From: Agelaius tricolor
Lineage: Eukaryota; Chordata; Aves; Passeriformes; Icteridae
Direction: 5' to 3'
DNA length: 64,000 bases
Assembly: GCA_023055355.1 (NCBI GenBank)
Contig: JALJCS010000002.1
Span: 89,553,001-89,617,000 of the forward strand
Shown here: positions 58,885 through 64,000 of the stretch, in pieces
How the letters are laid out: every line of letters starts with the position of its first letter
Numbering within the stretch: position 1 is the first letter of the stretch
Translations under genes and position numbers: made by a program
The notes under the pieces: model-generated
Told to the model about the DNA's origin: nothing
What the model saw: the letters and a program-made list of their open reading frames with translations, nothing else
Databases searched by the model: none

Positions 58885-60873
58885 TGGAAAAAAAAAAAAC
58901 CTGCGAAGTTTCACTCCGTGCTGACCATTTCTGGATTTTCCAAACTGCACAGACAACTCTAACCTTGGCATGAGCTCTTCACTGTTGAACTCAACACTGC
59001 CTTACAGAGAATGCAAAATGTATTTTGAAGCAATACACATAAAGTTCAAATATTTTGTCATGGCATATTGACTTAACATTGCAAATATTGATCTAAGCTG
59101 AAAAGAAAATTAATTACCCTAAAGGGCAATAAACATTGATACTCAGAAAAAAATGCTTATTACACACAAACCTGAAAAATACCTTATCCAGAAACCAAAA
59201 TATTCCATGTATTTTCTTTTTTAAATTCCTTCTACATTTTTAAACATAAAAATAATGTAAATGTGAACAGATGAAGTTATATCAGCAAGTAAAATATGCA
59301 GAAGTGAGACATTTTTCCATTTGGTTTTCCATTTTAGAAGAATATTAGGGCTTTTGTTTTAGGATCTTTAGTACCATTTAACTATAGCAAATAACAGAAA
59401 TAAATTCTTAACATATATATTTCTTTACAGTAATTATGAGTTATTTTCACAGGAATATTTGAGTATCACCTACTTAAAGGACTTTGTGATAGTTTTGTTA
59501 TCCTTGGTAGTAGTGGCAGTTATAAGAGTTTATTACTTCAGTACTTATCATAAAGCTAAGATATGAATGCCATCCTTACACTATTGTTCTATAATATCTA
59601 ATAAAACAGGTCTTGAGCTCAGTTTGGGTTTCTGGTTCCTGCAGACCTGGAGATTTGAATTAGAATCATAAAGATAGATTGACTGTAATAATAAAAATAT
59701 TGCAGTGGTACCTTCACAACCTTGAGTGACTTCTGCAAGAAAAATATAAATAAATGTAAGAAAAATATGCAACTGCTAGCTAACTCAACAGACCTTGCTC
59801 TGAAAACACACAAGGGGAAGAACTAAGAAGAAAAGTGTTATTTTTCCTAACATTATTAATTTTTGAAGTTAGATAATGTTCACAAAGTGTTTTTTTATGC
59901 TTGGATGATCAGCACGAAATAAATTGAAGTAAAAATGTGCTGGATAAGTGTTATTAGTAAAAATATGAATTGCTAGATAAAGTGATGTTTCATGATACAA
60001 CACAAAAATAAACCAAGACTCTTGAGGTAGAAACAGTTTTGCTTTGAAAAGTCAATGAGTATTGATTTTGATATGACCTATGATTGTTTTATATTGCTAG
60101 CTATATAAAAGATTTTGATCCTTTCAATAGAATAGAAAGATAAATATAATTGTAGAGGATTTTGCTCATTGGAATAACTAAAAGTGTAATAAAACAGAGC
60201 TTTCAAAGATACAAGGTTCTTTATCTATTAAAATGCATATTTCAAAATGTTGATTCTGCATATGCTGGAACTTAATTGAAAATTAAACTATATCATAGAA
60301 ACTATTAAGAAATGAGAATAAATGGATGGGCTATCTCCTTCAATGCCAGTGACTGTTCTTTTCAGCCACTTTGAGAATAAGCTTCCAGAAATTGGGAGAA
60401 GCAGGACCTACCAGTCCGGGCCTAGAGTATGGAGGCATCTCTCTGGCTAATGGAAAATCCTTTTTCTCTCTAGTTAAAAAGGATATAGTCTCAAATTATC
60501 TACCTCACAGCCCTTTGCAATACTAAAAATGGAGAAATTAGCATATAATCAAAGCAGTGTATGAATGTGAGTAAATGAGTATGTATATTTAGTGGGCGTG
60601 GGTGAGACAGTTAAAAAGCTTTTATTTTCTAATATGCACCAACATCCTGGTGAGCTTCTGGCTGTGCAGACAACACTCTCCTCTCACCACACTGGATCGA
60701 TGCTGTGCACATCCCTGCAGGAATGCACATCCACATTTACACAGGTTTTTCCACTCAATTCAGTAAGACATCATTGCTGGAAGCTTCCCTGCAGAAAGAT
60801 AAGCTTTGCTGTTTATCCTGTTTAAAATACACTTTATTCAAAGCCCATCTGGAGGCACTGCATGTTTGAGCTG
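58885..60873. other. AT-rich non-coding sequence
   Basis: Unique AT-rich DNA. No repeat family, exon or RNA gene is recognised. Confidence 0.5.
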
Positions 60874-61392
60874 TGTTGAGGTCTAACCTGGCAGGTATTT
60901 CAACATCACACTGTCACTTGCTCACTCACCCTATCCCAGGGAATGGGAGACAGAATTAGGATAAAAAAATGCAAAATTAATGAATTGAAATCAAGACTGT
61001 GTAATAGGACAAAAAAGGAAGATATAATAGTAACAAAAATAAAGCAATTAGAAGTTGCAAGACAAGTGATAAACAATGCAATTGCTTGCCATCTTTTGAC
61101 TGATGCCCAGCTGGATTCTGAGCAGTGGCCCCCAGCCAGCTTTCCCTCCATATTTTATGTACTGAGTACAACACAGTGTGGTCTGGAATATCCTTTTGGC
61201 CAGCTGGGGTCAGCTGTCCCAGCTGTGTCCCCTCACTGGGGCGGTGGGGTGAGAAGCAGAAAAGTCCCTGACCGAATGTAACCACTAAAACATCCAATTG
61301 TTTCCAATGCTATTCTCATCCTAAATTTAAAATGCAGCACTGTATCTGCTACCAGGAAGAAAATTAACTCTATCTCAGCCAAAACCAGGGCA
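60874..61392 (+). mobile_element. Solo LTR, ERVL-like
   Basis: About 519 bp, similar in length and block order to the LTR at 30631-31158. The 5' end reads tgttgaggtctaacc, a decayed form of TGTCATGG..TAACC. The 3' end passes 'aagaaaattaactctatct' and closes with accagggca at 61392. In between are 'cttgctcactcaccc' (60917), a long A-rich section, and 'ggccagctggggtcagctg'. No convincing target-site duplication was found, and the 5' boundary is only good to a few bases. The 112- and 106-codon frames across it are non-viral by-products. Confidence 0.8.
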
Positions 61393-62288
61393 GTAAGTAA
61401 AAGCCTATTAGCATAATTCAGTCTATACATCTGCTGAACACTCTTGTCATCTCCTCAAAGATTTTATAGTGCACTTCTTTTGCCTGATCTTTGCTCACTC
61501 TGGCAATAATCTCAGAGTATTCCAGGAACATTTCTACACAAGACTTGCTAGGAATCAAGCAATTTTTAAAAGTTGGAAACATGAGAAAGCTACTTAGGAA
61601 ATGTTACCTGCTAAAATGCAGATATTTTGCAGTTTGCATCATAATTGTTCATACTAACTGGCACCAGCTCTTAAAAACGAAGGCAACTTAGGATAGATTT
61701 CAGTAATTAAGATGATTTTACTGTTATTGGGATGTATTTCAATGCTCACTGGAGACAAAAGAATTATTGTTTTTATGCCTAAAGATGAGATACTCTGTGT
61801 TATTGATAACATTTTTTTTTTAATTTTCCAAGTAGGAAATGGTTCTGGGTTTGATTAAAAGCTCATCTAGACTCATATTCAGTCTGTAGAATTGATCACT
61901 GTGAATGGTGTAAGAAAAAGGGACAAAAGTGGGACAAGGATATTGTAACAATTTCTAGAATATTTTCCCTGCACCATGATAGGTGATTCAGAGGCCTCCT
62001 TAATCAGAAGACTTTTCTTCATATTTAATAGCCTGTGATATATATTTGTCTCATTAATTTGTCTAACCTCTGTCAAAAAGTTCCTTATCTTAGAAATCCA
62101 TTAATGCTGACATTTGTCTTCTCCAAGTTTTCCATTTTTCCCTATTTACCTTCTCCACACCAGATCTGGTTTAACAGAATTGTATTGAATTTTTTTCTCT
62201 GTCCCTTCTTCCTCTCCTTCCAGCTGTCATCTTTTCAAACAAAAGGCTCTTTATCTTGTTGAAAAGCTTCTTGCTCTTGAACAGATTC
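61393..62288. other. Non-coding sequence, nothing recognised
   Basis: Unique AT-rich sequence. Confidence 0.5.
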
Positions 62289-62565
62289 ACACAATCATAG
62301 AATGGTTTGGGTTGGAAGGGACCTTTATGATCATCTTGTTCCAAACCCCTCTCACATCCCTCCAGCAGGGACACCTTCCACTAGACTAGGTTGCTCAAAT
62401 CCCCATCCAACCTGGCTTCCAGAGGTGGGGCATCCATAACTTCTCTGGGAAACATGTGCCTCACTGCCCTCACAGTAAAGAATTTCTTCCTAATATCTAA
62501 TCCAAATCTGCCCTTTTTCAGCTTAAAGTCATTCCCCCTTGTCCTATCCTTGTTTGTCCTTGCAT
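62289..62565 (-). mobile_element. CR1 LINE 3' fragment, minus strand
   Basis: One of the best-preserved copies: 'aatcatagaatggtttggg', 'ttggaagggacctttatg', 'gggacaccttccactagac' (62369), 'ccccatccaacctggcttc' (62401), 'cagtaaagaatttcttcc' (62473) and 'agtcattcccccttgtcc'. It is the same subfamily as the CR1 split at 30474-31425. Confidence 0.95.
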
Positions 62566-63799
62566 CTTCTTCAACTATTTTTCTCAACAAGATGGTTCAA
62601 ATGTTGTTTTAATATTTTTGTTTGTAATTTTATGCTCTATAAAGAAATATGACTGTATTCTGCTGTACATACATCCACACAATTCCTGTTGACAGGTGTA
62701 GGAGTTTCATAGGAAAAATCCCAAGCCTTGAGAGATTTAGTCTGTGTGTACACAGTCTATCACAATTAGAGAACACTGGTTTACCATGGCTATGCTTCTT
62801 TCACAACCTAGCTAATGCTAGATAGCTACATTTTATGCAACTAAAATTTGTCAAAATAATGAAAAATCTTTAGTTATAATAGTGTAAATACTGGTTAGAT
62901 CCTTAAGGAATACAAACCTGACTAGTAACTAACTCACTAGTAACAGGACTGATATCAGATTTATATGTCTGCAGGTTATATTCTGCTGTAAGCAAGAAAT
63001 TTATTTTATAATATTAATCCAAATATACAGCTTGTTGCTGAACAAACTAGAGAAAAATGGAGGGCTCTTCTGGGTTTTATAATCTATGCTTCTCTCTCAC
63101 TGAAAACAATCCAAACATAAATAGATAATTAAAGGTATGACTGACTTATTCTTACTTTGCTAATGCATGTGTTTTTAGAATCCTGTTACATTAATTATAT
63201 ATTACATTAGCATTCATTCTTGCAATTAATGTTCTGTTATGTGAACAGACAATAATTGCTGTTTACAGATTAATGGAATCAGTTGTGCAGGTGCTTTTAG
63301 TCAAATTTGGGAATGGTCAGCAAAACTTTATTTCACATCTTTCTGATGTTTTTGACAGCATCAGATGTTACTGCTGTGGCTGAGATCCTTGTGATGTGGT
63401 TTTACAAGAGGAGACTGCAATGTGCTTAGCATGGGTCTGCAGTGTAAACCAGTGCAGGAGCTGATGAAAAAGGAAACTTTTTACTTACTCTGAGATATAA
63501 CTCACCATGAGAACCTGAGCTGAAGCTCTTGAGCACAGAAATGGGGGATTCTGGCAGTCATGAAGGCTCTTCCTGTTATTTATTGATGGGCACAAGACCA
63601 ACTCTACAGACATAAAGACTATAAAAAAAACCCACTGTTCATTAATCTGAGCCACCTCAGGTAAGCCCAAGAGTATAGGAGGTCCAAGTGCTAAAACAGC
63701 ATTCACAGAGGGTGTCACTCTAAACTGGGAACTGTCTTATTCCCTTTCTCTTGTTAGGCCCTTAAACTTACATCATGTCTAAAAGTCAACAGGACCAGA
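62566..63799. other. Non-coding sequence, nothing recognised
   Basis: Unique AT-rich sequence to the start of the terminal LTR. Confidence 0.5.
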
Positions 63800-64000
63800 G
63801 AGGGTTAACTTTGGCTGAGGGTCAAAGTCCCACACAGCATCTCACTCCCTATCCTCAATAGGATGGGAAGAAAATAGTGTGGAAAAAATTTTTGAGTTGA
63901 GATAAGGACAAGGAAATCCCTTAGCAGGATTCCTGCCCTGGGCCTGGAGCCCCTCTATCCCTCCTTGTCCTCCATCCCCCACGGGGTCTCTCTGCTGCTC
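63800..64000 (+). mobile_element. LTR of an ERVL-like element, cut by the window end
   Basis: It starts around 'ggttaactttggctgaggg' and follows an avian ERVL-type LTR through 'caataggatgggaagaaaa' (63857), 'ttgagttgagataaggac' (63892) and 'acggggtctctctgctgct' at the edge. The middle is shorter than I expect for the family, suggesting an internal deletion near 63920. The element continues beyond the window. Whether internal viral sequence follows is unknown. Confidence 0.68.

Noticed and set aside
1..64000. CRISPR arrays, tRNA or rRNA genes, bacterial operon signals
   Set aside because: No regularly spaced direct repeats with unique spacers, no cloverleaf with A/B boxes and no ribosomal RNA words were seen. 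The sequence is of vertebrate type.

Overview
The window looks like AT-rich, non-coding DNA from a bird nuclear genome, most likely a songbird. At least twelve fragments match the 3' part of the avian CR1 LINE. Seven LTR pieces resemble avian endogenous-retrovirus LTRs, three of the groups being ones I associate with passerines. Long pentanucleotide and tetranucleotide repeats are present, and CpG is rare. Family assignments come from recognising consensus sequence by eye, not from alignment. No open reading frame exceeds 152 codons. None reads as a known protein family except a short reverse-transcriptase remnant inside one CR1 copy. I annotate no protein-coding gene, tRNA, rRNA or CRISPR array. 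The window is best read as intergenic or deep intronic sequence.

Layout. 1-8 kb: an ancient CR1/L3-like remnant (about 1.88-2.1 kb), a 0.9 kb CR1 tail (3.69-4.57 kb), a minus-strand LTR (5.27-5.63 kb) and a CR1 tail (7.5 kb). 8.6-13.5 kb: three simple-repeat blocks, two of which grow directly out of CR1 sequence. 13.5-24 kb: mostly unique sequence with short tandem duplications, an ancient-repeat candidate near 19.3 kb, and two stretches (11.4-11.8 and 18.1-18.3 kb) with the look of conserved non-coding elements. 24.4-27.7 kb: a TA repeat, a long LTR (24.75-25.6 kb), a 270 bp compound purine repeat and a CR1. 30.4-33.4 kb: a repeat cluster in which an LTR has split an older CR1, followed by two more CR1 fragments. 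33.4-52.5 kb: mostly unique AT-rich DNA with one CR1 and an AC repeat. 52.5-64 kb: four CR1 fragments, an LTR with a near-perfect 6 bp target-site duplication, another LTR, an LTR cut by the window end, and a striking 112 bp hairpin.

The most unusual local structures are two. The first is the hairpin at 55,785-55,896, whose loop sequence is repeated directly just downstream; this is the footprint expected of a replication template switch. The second is a pair of compound microsatellites about 18 kb apart and in opposite orientation, which share a 9 bp GCCACTTCC unit not explained by simple TTCC expansion. There are no genes here that act together; the biology is that of repeat insertion, decay and local rearrangement.
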